Shown here piece after piece: positions 7,786-15,885 of a DNA stretch of 40,116 bases. Numbering within the stretch: position 1 is the first letter of the stretch; every line of letters starts with the position of its first letter. Origin of the DNA: Waddliaceae bacterium (GTDB lineage: Bacteria; Chlamydiota; Chlamydiia; Chlamydiales; JABHNK01); assembly GCA_018694295.1 (NCBI GenBank), contig JABHNK010000004.1, positions 1 to 40,116 of the forward strand, written 5' to 3'. The position numbers and the translations under genes are program-made. The notes beneath the pieces were generated by a model that was not told where the DNA came from, did not search any database, and saw only the letters and a program-made list of their open reading frames with translations.

Positions 7786-9249
7786 ATGTCTCGCCTTGAA
7801 AAATATTTGGAGAAGACCTCTGCTGGGAGCCGGCATCTTCCTACTGTAGCATATTGTGCTGCTTTGGACCACCTTGCTATCGAGAACCCTAGCATTGCCG
7901 ATGCTATCGTCCAAGAGCTTCGTGATCAAAGGTCACATTTGAAGCTTATCGCTTCAGAGAACTACTCTTCTTTCGCTGTACAGCTTGCTATGGGGAACCT
8001 TCTTACCGACAAATATGCTGAAGGCTCGCCGTATCACCGTTTTTATGCAGGATGCGGCAATGTCGATGGTATCGAGGCCGAAGGCACCGAGACCCTCAGG
8101 AAGCTTTTTGGTGCCGACCATGCATACATACAGCCACATTCTGGGTGTGACGCAAACCTTGTCGCCTTCTGGGCGGTACTCGTCAAGAGGTATCAGGACA
8201 AGGAGGTTGAGGCTCTTGGCAAGAAGAATATCGACGCTCTTACTGCCGAAGAATATGAGAAGGTGCGGCAGCTGATGGTTTCACAGAAGATAATGGGTAT
8301 GTCGTTGGGGTCTGGTGGGCACCTTACCCACGGATATCGGCATAATATCTCTTCGAAGATGATGCAATCTGTCAGCTATGACGTCGATGCTACAACTGGG
8401 CTTCTCGACTACGACGCCATAGCACAGCAGGCTCGCAAAGAGAAGCCTGCTATTTTGCTTGCCGGCTACTCATCATATCCACGTCTGATAAACTTCGCTA
8501 AGATGAAAGACATCGCCGAAAGCGTCGGTGCTGTTCTTATTGCCGACATCGCCCATTTCGCTGGCCTTGTCGCCGGGAAGGCCATCACTGGAGAGTACAA
8601 TCCTGTCCCTTATGCCGACATTATAACGTCTACGACCCACAAAACCATGCGAGGCCCTCGTGGCGGATTCATCCTATGTACTGAGGAATTTGCTGACATC
8701 GTCGACAAGGGATGTCCTCTTGTCTTGGGAGGGCCTTTGCCCCACGTTATGGCGGCGAAAGCCGTAGCGTTCCGCGAAGCTTCGCAGCCGGAGTTTTGCG
8801 AATATGCCAGCAACGTCATCGACAATGCCAAATCCCTTGCCGAAGGTCTTCTGGAGGGAGGAGCTATGCTTCTTACTGGAGGCACTGACAACCACCTTGT
8901 TATCATCGACGTCACGAAATATGGTATCACTGGGCGTCATGCCGAGAGCGCTCTTCGTGAGGCTGGGATAACCGTTAATAGAAACTCTATCCCTTCTGAT
9001 CCTAATGGCCCTTGGTATACTTCTGGGGTGCGTATCGGTACGCCGGCGACGACGACGCTAGGCCTTGGTGCCGAAGAAATGAAAAGTATAGCTAACATCA
9101 TCGTCGATGTTTTAGAAGCGACGATCCCCGAAGGTTCCAGCAAGGCGAAATATGTTATATCTTCTGGTGTTTTGGAGAGTGCAAATAATGCTGTCTCCAA
9201 GATGCTTAAAAATTTCCCGCTATATCACGATCTTGATATAAGTGAATAA
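7786..9249 (+). CDS. glyA: Serine hydroxymethyltransferase
   Basis: It is a PLP enzyme interconverting serine plus tetrahydrofolate with glycine plus 5,10-methylene-tetrahydrofolate, the main one-carbon entry. At 487 residues it is longer than the usual ~417; chlamydial GlyA proteins are similarly long. The extra length is at the N-terminus (about 30 residues before NPSIADAIVQEL) and an insertion around residues 145-175 (KRYQDKEVEALGKKNIDALT). Fold-type I landmarks are the folate/substrate segment KLIASENYSS, the PLP Asp in ADIAHFAGLVAG and the Schiff-base lysine K286 in STTHKTMRGPRGG. GGAG lies 7 bases before the ATG, inside an inverted repeat. It pairs functionally with folE for folate use. 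A repeat tract starts directly after the stop codon. Confidence 0.95.
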   Translation: MSRLEKYLEKTSAGSRHLPTVAYCAALDHLAIENPSIADAIVQELRDQRSHLKLIASENYSSFAVQLAMGNLLTDKYAEGSPYHRFYAGCGNVDGIEAEGTETLRKLFGADHAYIQPHSGCDANLVAFWAVLVKRYQDKEVEALGKKNIDALTAEEYEKVRQLMVSQKIMGMSLGSGGHLTHGYRHNISSKMMQSVSYDVDATTGLLDYDAIAQQARKEKPAILLAGYSSYPRLINFAKMKDIAESVGAVLIADIAHFAGLVAGKAITGEYNPVPYADIITSTTHKTMRGPRGGFILCTEEFADIVDKGCPLVLGGPLPHVMAAKAVAFREASQPEFCEYASNVIDNAKSLAEGLLEGGAMLLTGGTDNHLVIIDVTKYGITGRHAESALREAGITVNRNSIPSDPNGPWYTSGVRIGTPATTTLGLGAEEMKSIANIIVDVLEATIPEGSSKAKYVISSGVLESANNAVSKMLKNFPLYHDLDISE

Positions 9250-9282
9250 AAAGTTCGGAATTCGGCTATCAGTTCAGAGTTC

Positions 9283-9347
9283 GGAATAGGAATAGGAATA
9301 GGAATAGGAATAGGAATAGGAATAGGAATAGGAATAGGAATAGGAAT
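9283..9347. repeat. Tandem hexamer repeat (GGAATA)n
   Basis: Ten full GGAATA units plus a partial eleventh run from 9283 to 9347, preceded by AGTTCGGAATTCGG at 9252-9265 and AGAGTTCGG at 9277-9285. The tract is a likely site of slippage and length variation. No reading frame uses it. Confidence 0.95.
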
Positions 9348-9545
9348 TTTCACCACAGAGGACACAGAGAACACAGAGAAAAAAAGAATATGGCTGGGGG
9401 ATTCTCCCCCAGACCCCCGTTTTTGAACGGCAAACTGTGAATGGCGAACTGTAAACTTTTTAAAATCCTCGGGGTTCTAGGGGTGAAACCCTTAGCCCGC
9501 CCGCCTTCCTCTCTGTGCTCTCTGTGTCCTCTGTGGTGAAAAAAT
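9348..9545. repeat. ~200-bp imperfect palindromic element with CACAGAG ends
   Basis: The left end (9350-9380) reads CACCACAGAGGACACAGAGA followed by ACACAGAGA. The right end (9508-9541) is its inverted counterpart. Inside each end is a G/C-rich hairpin: GGCTGGGGGATTCTCCCCC at about 9391-9409, and the inverted form of GGGGTTCTAGGGGTGAAACCC at about 9475-9495. The element is therefore two inverted half-units around an AT-rich centre. A half-unit copy lies at 38036-38105. Together with the flanking hexamers and TTCGGAGTTCGG (9547-9571), it fills the 410-bp gap between glyA and clpP. I see no gene; the frame encoding HRGHREHREE on the minus strand is a by-product of the repeat. Confidence 0.85.
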
Positions 9546-9659
9546 CGGAGTTCGGGGTTCGGAGTAGGAAAAGAAAAGGAATAAATGCTCAACAAAAAAG
9601 ATGAAATCTTGTACAAGATAGAGATAATGTTAACAACAACCACATAAGGAAATCATTGT

Positions 9660-10238
9660 ATGGCTGAAATAGAAAAACCTAAGACTATCGACGATAAAAT
9701 TGACGAGATGCTCCTCGAGAAGCGTCGTATTTTCCTTTCCGACGCTGTAACGTCTGAGAGCGTCGAAAAGATAATCCGTAAGCTTTGGTATCTTGAATCT
9801 CTCGACAACACCAAGCCTATCGTCCTTGTTATAAACTCTCCTGGAGGGTCTATCGATGCTGGCTTTGCTCTGTGGGACCAGATGAAGATGATGAAATCTC
9901 CTGTTACGACGCTAGTCACCGGCGTTGCGGCTTCTATGGGCTCGATACTTAGCCTATGTGCTGCTCCGGGGAAGCGTCTTGCTACGCCGAGAGCCAGGAT
10001 AATGATCCACCAACCATCGATCCATGGCATCATCGAAGGGCAGGCTACAGACCTTGAAATCCAGGCTCGCGAGATAATAAAGATGAGAAAAAGTCTTATA
10101 GCGATATATGTCGAAGCTACTGGCAAGAAAGCCGAAGACATCGATAAGATCATCGACCGCGATTCATGGATGACAGCACAAGAAGCTCTAGATTTCGGCC
10201 TCCTCGATGCTATCGTCGACGACTTCGATAAAATATAA
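9660..10238 (+). CDS. clpP: ATP-dependent Clp protease proteolytic subunit
   Basis: This 192-residue serine peptidase forms the tetradecameric chamber fed by ClpX or ClpC. The catalytic serine is Ser92 in GVAASMGS and the histidine is His117 in ARIMIHQPS; the acidic residue lies near 165-170 in KIIDRDSWM. Substrate-groove segments [11 protein letters not shown] and the LEIQAREI helix are present. Chlamydiae carry two clpP paralogues; the place directly before dapF matches the copy that lies between glyA and dapF in Chlamydia. AAGGA precedes the ATG by 8 bases. The stop overlaps the dapF start by one base (TAATG). Confidence 0.93.
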   Translation: MAEIEKPKTIDDKIDEMLLEKRRIFLSDAVTSESVEKIIRKLWYLESLDNTKPIVLVINSPGGSIDAGFALWDQMKMMKSPVTTLVTGVAASMGSILSLCAAPGKRLATPRARIMIHQPSIHGIIEGQATDLEIQAREIIKMRKSLIAIYVEATGKKAEDIDKIIDRDSWMTAQEALDFGLLDAIVDDFDKI

Positions 10239-10954
10239 TGCAGTATCAACGATACTCACAGGCAGGGAACAGTTTCGTCATCATCGATGGCGACGTTCCT
10301 GCCAATATCACAAAAACATGTGGTGGTGACGATGGTGTCATCGTCGTGTCCCCTTCTGATATCGCCGATGTTGCGATACTTATCTTCAACAGAGACGGAA
10401 GCCGGGCTTCTATGTGTGGCAATGGGATATGTTGTGCTATGGCGTATTGTTATGATAATGGGCTATGCACAGAAAACGCTGCCATAGAAACTGATCGTGG
10501 AGTCATGCATCTTTCCTATGACGAGGGTGTTGTTACTACGACATTGCCGATGCCATCGAAAGCAGAAAATGTTGCTATCACCCTTGACGACGGCACGGAA
10601 TATTCCGGAATATTTATTAATACCGGCGTGCCTCATTATGTCATCACCGTCGATGACATCGAAAACATCGACGTCGAAACCATAGGAAAAGAAATCCGTT
10701 ACCATGAAGCCTTCGCCCCGAAAGGCGCTAACGTCGATTTCGTCTTGTATAAAGACGGTATGATATACATTCGCACCTACGAGACTGGCGTCGAAGCCGA
10801 GACCCTCGCCTGCGGCACCGGATCAGCAGCGGCGGCACTGTCTTTAGGTATCGCTTCTCCCGTAACCGTAAAAACACGCTCGGGAGAAACTCTCACCATC
10901 ACAATCGGTACGACTCTCACCCTGTCTGGCTCTCCGAAAAATATAACAAACTGA
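10238..10954 (+). CDS. dapF: Diaminopimelate epimerase
   Basis: It epimerises LL- to meso-diaminopimelate for peptidoglycan (and lysine). The two cysteines of the cofactor-independent racemase site are present: Cys60 in MCGNGICC and Cys192 in ACGTGSAAAA. At 238 residues it is about 35 shorter than the E. coli enzyme, as is common in chlamydiae, but both half-domains are there. It overlaps clpP by one base and ends the operon before a strong hairpin. The meso-DAP product is the residue needed by the L,D-transpeptidase encoded nearby at 13664-14254. Confidence 0.92.
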   Translation: MQYQRYSQAGNSFVIIDGDVPANITKTCGGDDGVIVVSPSDIADVAILIFNRDGSRASMCGNGICCAMAYCYDNGLCTENAAIETDRGVMHLSYDEGVVTTTLPMPSKAENVAITLDDGTEYSGIFINTGVPHYVITVDDIENIDVETIGKEIRYHEAFAPKGANVDFVLYKDGMIYIRTYETGVEAETLACGTGSAAAALSLGIASPVTVKTRSGETLTITIGTTLTLSGSPKNITN

Positions 10955-10983
10955 CGTTACGCGTAACATCAGTAACGAAACAA

Positions 10984-11018
10984 AAAAGCCTCGTCGGAAA
11001 AATTCCGAAGAGGCTTTT
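10984..11018. terminator. Bidirectional rho-independent terminator between dapF and rpsI
   Basis: AAAAGCCTCGTCGGAA and TTCCGAAGAGGCTTTT form a 16-bp stem with one mismatch and a 3-base AAA loop. Read on either strand it ends in a T run (six T's on the minus strand), so it can end both dapF (+) and rplM-rpsI (-) transcripts. Confidence 0.88.
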
Positions 11019-11047
11019 GTATATTGAGAAATGCTCTCGTGTAGCGA

Positions 11048-11446
11048 TTAACGCTTCGAGAATTGGAAACGCTTACGTGCTCCAGCAAGACCGTATTTCT
11101 TACGTTCTCTCTTCCGTGGGTCACGAGTCAAGAAGCCACAAGCTTTGAGGTCTTGGCGACGATTTTCGTCTTCTTTGACAAGGGCGCGTGAAACGCCAAG
11201 CTGTGTTGCCACGGCTTGTGCTTCGATGCCTCCGCCTTTGATACGTACGACGAGGTCGTATTGACCTTCGAGGCCGACCTTCATAAGAGGAGCATTTACG
11301 ACTTTTCTCTGAAGCTCTAGTGTGAAATAATCTTCGAAAGCACGTCCATTGATTTTGACGATGCCTTTTCCTGGACGTAAACGTACGCTAGCGACCGCTC
11401 TTTTACGACGTCCTGTTCCGATATGTTCTATTAATTTATTTGCCAT
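11048..11446 (-). CDS. rpsI: 30S ribosomal protein uS9
   Basis: The 132-residue small-subunit protein has the S9 landmarks GRRKRAVASVRL near the start, FTLELQRKVVNAPL, GGGIEAQAVA and the basic C-terminus ARKRFQFSKR, which reaches the P-site tRNA. It lies 28 bases downstream of rplM on the same strand, the conserved bacterial L13-S9 operon, and is followed by the shared terminator. Confidence 0.97.
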   Translation of the reverse strand: MANKLIEHIGTGRRKRAVASVRLRPGKGIVKINGRAFEDYFTLELQRKVVNAPLMKVGLEGQYDLVVRIKGGGIEAQAVATQLGVSRALVKEDENRRQDLKACGFLTRDPRKRERKKYGLAGARKRFQFSKR

Positions 11447-11474
11447 GGTTGTGCTGTTCTCTCTTTAGAAAAAT

Positions 11475-11912
11475 TTATTGTACGACGATAGGCTTCTGTG
11501 CCTGCATGTTATGCTCTCCACCGACGAAAAGACGTAGCTTTTTCATCTGTGCCCTTCCGAGTTTTGTCTTAGGCATCATACCTTTTACGGCATGTTGCAA
11601 GATACGCTCTGGGTGACGTTCTTTTACGGTCTGGTACTTCGTCTCTCGAAGTCCTCCTACATGTCCTGTGTAGTGGCGGTATATCTTCTGCGCTTCTTTA
11701 GCGCCAGTAACCATCACCTTCTCGACATTGACGACGATGACTCTGTCACCGGTATCAACATGAGGAGTGAACGTAGGACGATGCTTCCCTCGTAATATCT
11801 TAGCGATCTCAGAAGCGAGACGCCCTAATGTCTTTCCTTCGGCATCGAAGAGGAAACATCCGCGTTTCACTTCTTCCTTCTTAGCCATATACGTTTTTTT
11901 GTTGTTATCCAT
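11475..11912 (-). CDS. rplM: 50S ribosomal protein uL13
   Basis: The 145-residue large-subunit assembly protein contains [47 protein letters not shown] and the signature [20 protein letters not shown]. The start at 11912 ([12 protein letters not shown]) has AAGGA about 11 bases upstream and gives an N-terminal extension like those of chlamydial L13 proteins; an internal Met at 11888 would give a shorter, typical start. It is first in the operon with rpsI. Confidence 0.96.
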   Translation of the reverse strand: MDNNKKTYMAKKEEVKRGCFLFDAEGKTLGRLASEIAKILRGKHRPTFTPHVDTGDRVIVVNVEKVMVTGAKEAQKIYRHYTGHVGGLRETKYQTVKERHPERILQHAVKGMMPKTKLGRAQMKKLRLFVGGEHNMQAQKPIVVQ

Positions 11913-12256
11913 TCAATGATAATCCTTAACTGTCTTGTGTTTATACTTTTCACCATAACTGACGTTATGCATCACTCTAACTTTATTGGCGTGCTGCAAA
12001 GAGCAACCTGCTACGTATTCCTCCTCACCCAGCTCTTCAAAGCTTGGCTTGTCGGAGATACTTGCATCTTACTCCTTTCGCTACACCACTAAAGCAAGAT
12101 TGACGCATAACATCCGTAAGAGAAACTGCTATGATACGCTCATCGTAGATTTTTGCCAAGTGTTTTGTAAGTAAAATGCCGTGATAGACAAGATTAGGTG
12201 GCAATCATGGGTAAAAACGCGTATACTGTCTTTTTATTTTTACTAAGAGATTAATT
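11913..12256. other. 344-bp intergenic region between divergent rplM and miaB
   Basis: There is no convincing gene. An imperfect inverted repeat (13 of 16 matches) at 11958-11973 (ACTGACGTTATGCATC) and 12102-12117 (GACGCATAACATCCGT) encloses about 130 bp. On the minus strand an open frame without a usable start reads DKPSFEELGEEEYVAGCS then LQHANKVRVMHNVSYGEKY. It could be a gene remnant or transcribed leader of rplM. The right part contains the TGATTGCCACC-type repeat at 12193-12219 and a possible miaB -10 box TATACT at 12222-12227. No tRNA fold was found. Confidence 0.5.
12193..12219. repeat. Copy of TGATTGCCACC dispersed repeat upstream of miaB
   Basis: ATTAGGTGGCAATCAT (12193-12208) is the exact inverse of 2106-2121. 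The stretch CAATCATGGGTAAAAAC (12202-12218) matches 28873-28890 in the same orientation with one extra T there. It directly precedes the likely miaB -10 box and overlaps its -35 region. Confidence 0.65.
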
Positions 12257-13600
12257 ATGACTAGGAAGATAGCGACATTTTTTTTGAAAACGTATGGCTG
12301 CCAGATGAACGAGCTCGACTCGGAGGTTATGGTAGGGCTTTTGAAGCGTCGTGGTCTTGTGCAGTCGTTCGACGAGAGTTCTGCTGACATGCTCATCTTC
12401 AACACGTGTTCTGTCCGGGATCTCGCCGAGCGTAAGGTCATGGGCAAATTGGGGATGTTGTGTCGTTCTCGTACCGACAGACCCATCATCGGCATCACGG
12501 GGTGTATGGCTTCTTCGAAGAAGGCATCGCTTTTCTCTAAACTCCCCTATCTTGATTTTGTTTTGGGAACGAATAATATCGGCGACCTCAATGCCGTCCT
12601 CGACGACGTTCTTAGTGGAAAGGAACATTCTATCGCCGCCGATGATGTATTTCATGACGACGTCGACTTCCGCCTTGCTTCTCGTGAAGACAAAGTCAAG
12701 GCTTACGTATCGATAATCCGCGGCTGCAACAACTTCTGCTCGTATTGTATCGTCCCTTATACTAGGGGCCGTGAGGTTTCGCGTCCCATTGAAGACATTA
12801 TCACCGAGTGTACACATCTTGCTAGCGAGGGATATAAAGAGATAACGTTGTTGGGTCAGAACGTCAACAGCTACGGCAAAGACCAGGCGTCGTGGAATAT
12901 CCGGTTCCATGATCTTTTGTATTCTCTTGAGAAGATCCCCGGCATCGAACGCATACGTTTTATGACGAGCCACCCCAAAGACATCACCCGTGAGCTTATG
13001 GAAGCCGTCCGTGACATCCCTAAGCTCTGTGAGTTCATACATTTCCCTATACAGGCGGGATCCAACAGAGTTTTGAAGAAGATGAACAGGAAATACACCG
13101 CTGAAGAGTACCTCGAAAAGATTGCTATGTTCCGTGAGATCGTCCCTAACGTCGCTCTTGGCACTGATATCATAGTAGGATTTCCTACTGAGACCGACGA
13201 AGAGTTTATGATGACGTATGACGTCATGGAAAAGGTACGCTATGATATGGCGTTTCTTTTCGCATACAGTACCCGCAAAGGCACGGCAGCGGAGCGTTGG
13301 GATGATGATATCGTTCGAGAGGTAAAAGATGAAAGGCTGCAGAAACTCATCGCCCTGCAGAATGATATATGCTCGCAGCAGCGACAGAAGATTCTTGGGG
13401 ACACTGTAGAGGTCCTTGTCGAAGAGGTAAACTTCCGCGATGCTACCATGCTAAAAGGCAGGACGCGCTGCTGGAAGAACACTCTTTTCCCTGGAGATAA
13501 AAGCCTCATCGGGAGTGTCCAGGATGTCAAAGTTCATAGTTACCACCACCAGACTCTCCTCGGGGAGATGTGTGAAGCTCGCGATCCTTTCGATCTTTAA
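12257..13600 (+). CDS. miaB: tRNA-2-methylthio-N6-dimethylallyladenosine synthase
   Basis: This 447-residue radical-SAM methylthiotransferase modifies A37 of tRNAs that read UNN codons, after MiaA prenylation. Domains in order: an N-terminal UPF0004 domain with the second [4Fe-4S] cluster ligands Cys15 (TYGCQMNE), Cys51 (NTCSVRD) and Cys83 (TGCMAS); a radical SAM core with Cys157-x3-Cys161-x2-Cys164 (CNNFCSYC); and a C-terminal TRAM RNA-binding domain (about 375-440). YGCQMNELDSE and IVPYTRGRE are typical of MiaB rather than MtaB or RimO. All six cluster cysteines are present. A large antisense frame over its first half is a codon-bias shadow. Confidence 0.93.
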   Translation: MTRKIATFFLKTYGCQMNELDSEVMVGLLKRRGLVQSFDESSADMLIFNTCSVRDLAERKVMGKLGMLCRSRTDRPIIGITGCMASSKKASLFSKLPYLDFVLGTNNIGDLNAVLDDVLSGKEHSIAADDVFHDDVDFRLASREDKVKAYVSIIRGCNNFCSYCIVPYTRGREVSRPIEDIITECTHLASEGYKEITLLGQNVNSYGKDQASWNIRFHDLLYSLEKIPGIERIRFMTSHPKDITRELMEAVRDIPKLCEFIHFPIQAGSNRVLKKMNRKYTAEEYLEKIAMFREIVPNVALGTDIIVGFPTETDEEFMMTYDVMEKVRYDMAFLFAYSTRKGTAAERWDDDIVREVKDERLQKLIALQNDICSQQRQKILGDTVEVLVEEVNFRDATMLKGRTRCWKNTLFPGDKSLIGSVQDVKVHSYHHQTLLGEMCEARDPFDL

Positions 13601-13663
13601 TGTTGAAAAATAGTTTTGTCATAGGCACTATTCAATATTTATATTATTCTATGAGAAAGTCGT

Positions 13664-14254
13664 ATGAAGAAATTTTATATGTTGTCGTTTTTATTCCTCA
13701 CGGTATGTTTTGGAGGCTTTACATCGACAGTAACGTATAATATAAATGCCTTTGTTGCTTCCCATGAAACGTGTGTCGTCGTCGATGTTACTAAACAGGA
13801 GCTTGTTCTTTATGAGGGTGGCGTTATCTCCAAGAAGTACCCTATCTCTACATCATCAAAAGGAACGGGGCAGATCCTTGATAGCGGCAAGACTCCTCTT
13901 GGCATACACTATATCAAGAAAAAGTCCGGCGACATGTCTCCCCCTGGAGGCATATTACGCGGGGGAAAACCAACCGGAGAGGTATGGAATCCATACGTTA
14001 TCAATGTTGATGACGACCTTGTCTTGTCACGGAGAATATCTCTCGAAGGCGCTGAGAAAGGCTTCAACAAAGGCACCAACGATCAAGGACGCGTTGTCGA
14101 TTCTTTTCTCCGCGCCATTCTCATCCACGGCACCAACCACGAAGACAAGATCGGCACCCCGGCTTCTAAGGGGTGTGTGCGGATGAAAAACGCTGACATC
14201 GTCGACTTATATGATAGGATTCACGAGGGCGATTCGATTTTGCTATCTAGATAG
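13664..14254 (+). CDS. Secreted L,D-transpeptidase (YkuD domain)
   Basis: The protein has 196 residues. An N-terminal signal peptide (MKKFYMLSFLFLTVCFGGF) would send it to the periplasm. The rest is one YkuD domain, residues about 35-195, starting CVVVDVTKQELVLYEGG. The catalytic motif is HGTN (His155) followed by SKGCVRM (Cys171), matching H-x15-[S/T]-[HRK]-G-C-[IV]-R. Such enzymes form 3-3 peptidoglycan cross-links or attach proteins to meso-DAP, using a cysteine thioester insensitive to most penicillins. Upstream dapF makes the needed DAP. The 3' end overlaps the convergent gene at 14221 by 34 bases. Whether it cross-links or hydrolyses cannot be told from sequence. Confidence 0.9.
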   Translation: MKKFYMLSFLFLTVCFGGFTSTVTYNINAFVASHETCVVVDVTKQELVLYEGGVISKKYPISTSSKGTGQILDSGKTPLGIHYIKKKSGDMSPPGGILRGGKPTGEVWNPYVINVDDDLVLSRRISLEGAEKGFNKGTNDQGRVVDSFLRAILIHGTNHEDKIGTPASKGCVRMKNADIVDLYDRIHEGDSILLSR

Positions 14255-15885
14255 TCGCTCCAATAGTCACTTTCGCCACAAAAAAATTGCTCTATTGCTT
14301 TTTCAGGATCTTTAGATCTTATAAGTCTTTCGATTTCTCTATGACTACACGCTTGTTTTAATTTCTCAAGCATCTCAATTCTATCCTTGACCTCAGCTCT
14401 CATCGTTAAAAAACTACTTTTTGCTACTATAAATTTTGTCTTTCCTTGGCCATCTACATTATCAATTACTAATGTTTCCCTATAAAAATATCTTTCTATG
14501 GTTAGAGGAAATTCAACATTATGAGGCTCTACTTTTAAAACTTCTGCAGCACCATCGCCATCAGCTATATAGGCTTGTAGTTCTGCAAGATCTTCCTTGA
14601 CATGTCTCTTTGCTACTTTTAAAAACGGCTTCAAAAACATAACAAGGCTTTCTTGAAGGTTTTCTCTTTGTTCTTCGACTTTTTCCAACGCTGTTTTTTT
14701 TATGTCTTGAATGCTGTACTTTACACCGTCAAAGTTTGCATGCGAGATTCTCCAAATATCGCCGTGATGATTCCTTCCATCAACAAAAGAAAAACACTTT
14801 GTTTGTTTTCTTGTGAATTCCTCTTTTCTTTGTTTTCCATAAAAGAGCCTATCTTTTTCACATCTAAATTCCGATAGCGTCAATCTCAAGTCTCTCACCT
14901 CTGCGGATAAAAAATCACCATGAAGCAATCCACTAAAATCTTTGCGTAAAGATTCTTCTAGCTTTCTTAAAAGAAGAATTTTTCCTGCAACAGTCTTTAT
15001 ATTATCTACAGTCTTCAAGGCTAAAGATAAAAAATTTTTCCTTCTTTTGGCCCTTTCTTTTTTAGGAACTCCTCCACACATTAAAACTTTATAAATGTCA
15101 TCGTACTTGTCATTAATGAATTCAAGCGCCATCGATTCGACTTCTTCTAAAACGTATAAAAAATTATCCCATACTATATTTTGATTCTGTTCTAAAATAT
15201 CTTTTAAATGCCCTTTTCCCCTTTCGATTAGTTTTTCCATCTTTATTTGAAGATTGTATTTTTCTTTGATAAGACTTTTATCCATTGTTTGTATTTGATA
15301 AGCGTATATCGCAAGTTGAGGGTCTTTTTGTGCTCTACGCCTCAAGAGCGCCGAACAAAGCTCTGAATGAGGTAATACATAATCTTTTTCCCCGGGTTTC
15401 ACGTCTGAAACTGTTTGTCTGGCTGCTCTTAAGTCCTCGATAAGAATCTTATGTTGTTCTGTAAGAAGGCCCCCATGCCGTTCTGAAATAGATGACTTTT
15501 TTATACCTAGCATTTCTAATGCTAGGTAATGACGTCTAATCTTTGCTAAATTATCCCTAGAGTCCTCACATATATCTCCGACAGCGTCAACGAAAGTGCC
15601 AAGACAAGAAGAGAAACGTGTTGTGAAATCATTTACATATCGACAAACGCTATCAAATTCTGTTGCCTGTCTAGCGACATGAATTGGAGTCGCCCCATGA
15701 GAACGCAGTCTTCTATGTAATACTGGAGCAGCGCAACGTATTGTACTTTCTCTGACTTCATCAGCAGCAGCAGCAGCAGCATCATGTGAACCACTGTCTG
15801 GGAAAAAGTATCTTGTCGCGTCGATATATTTCTCTTCTCCAACCTCCTGGAAACCCTGTGCTGCTGGTGGTGGTGGTGGTTCCAA
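14221..15885 (-). CDS. Unrecognised long helical (coiled-coil) protein, accessory
   Basis: The protein has 554 residues from a TTG start at 15885 (AAAGGAG about 12 bases upstream). No in-frame ATG exists near this end. It begins MEPPPPPAAQG, has an Ala6 tract (about 36-41) from GCT repeats, and residues 58-85 contain one stretch resembling a degenerate ankyrin helix (HGATPIHVARQATEF). From about 100 on it is charged and mainly helical, with long coiled-coil-like segments (for example KYNLQIKMEKLIERGKG and DIKKTALEKVEEQRENL). There is no signal peptide, membrane segment or enzyme motif. It is markedly more A/T-rich than neighbouring core genes. It lies between an L,D-transpeptidase gene and divergent phosphatase genes. 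The N-terminal character resembles the nearby kinase and phosphatases, so a secreted effector is possible but unproven. I do not recognise the family. Confidence 0.6.
   Translation of the reverse strand: MEPPPPPAAQGFQEVGEEKYIDATRYFFPDSGSHDAAAAAADEVRESTIRCAAPVLHRRLRSHGATPIHVARQATEFDSVCRYVNDFTTRFSSCLGTFVDAVGDICEDSRDNLAKIRRHYLALEMLGIKKSSISERHGGLLTEQHKILIEDLRAARQTVSDVKPGEKDYVLPHSELCSALLRRRAQKDPQLAIYAYQIQTMDKSLIKEKYNLQIKMEKLIERGKGHLKDILEQNQNIVWDNFLYVLEEVESMALEFINDKYDDIYKVLMCGGVPKKERAKRRKNFLSLALKTVDNIKTVAGKILLLRKLEESLRKDFSGLLHGDFLSAEVRDLRLTLSEFRCEKDRLFYGKQRKEEFTRKQTKCFSFVDGRNHHGDIWRISHANFDGVKYSIQDIKKTALEKVEEQRENLQESLVMFLKPFLKVAKRHVKEDLAELQAYIADGDGAAEVLKVEPHNVEFPLTIERYFYRETLVIDNVDGQGKTKFIVAKSSFLTMRAEVKDRIEMLEKLKQACSHREIERLIRSKDPEKAIEQFFCGESDYWSDYLDSKIESPS
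15760..15880. repeat. Two trinucleotide tracts in the helical-protein gene
   Basis: About six CAG/GCA units at 15762-15780 encode Ala on the minus strand. A (TGG)5 tract at about 15866-15880 encodes Pro. They are in-frame triplets, so slippage would change homopolymer length without frameshift. Confidence 0.8.

Noticed and set aside
9283-9545. CRISPR array
   Set aside because: The units are 6 bp and contiguous, or are inverted half-elements. There are no regularly spaced spacers and no cas genes.
9350-9643. 97-codon minus-strand frame with HRGHREHREE
   Set aside because: It is translated from the palindromic CACAGAG repeat. Such peptides arise from this kind of repeat in many genomes and do not indicate a protein.
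11976-12120. Possible tRNA or tmRNA in the rplM-miaB gap
   Set aside because: I found no T-loop GTTCRA, no acceptor pairing and no cloverleaf. Only inverted repeats are present.
12251-13042. 263-codon frame antisense to miaB
   Set aside because: It covers the radical-SAM region of a confident gene and shows no motifs of its own.
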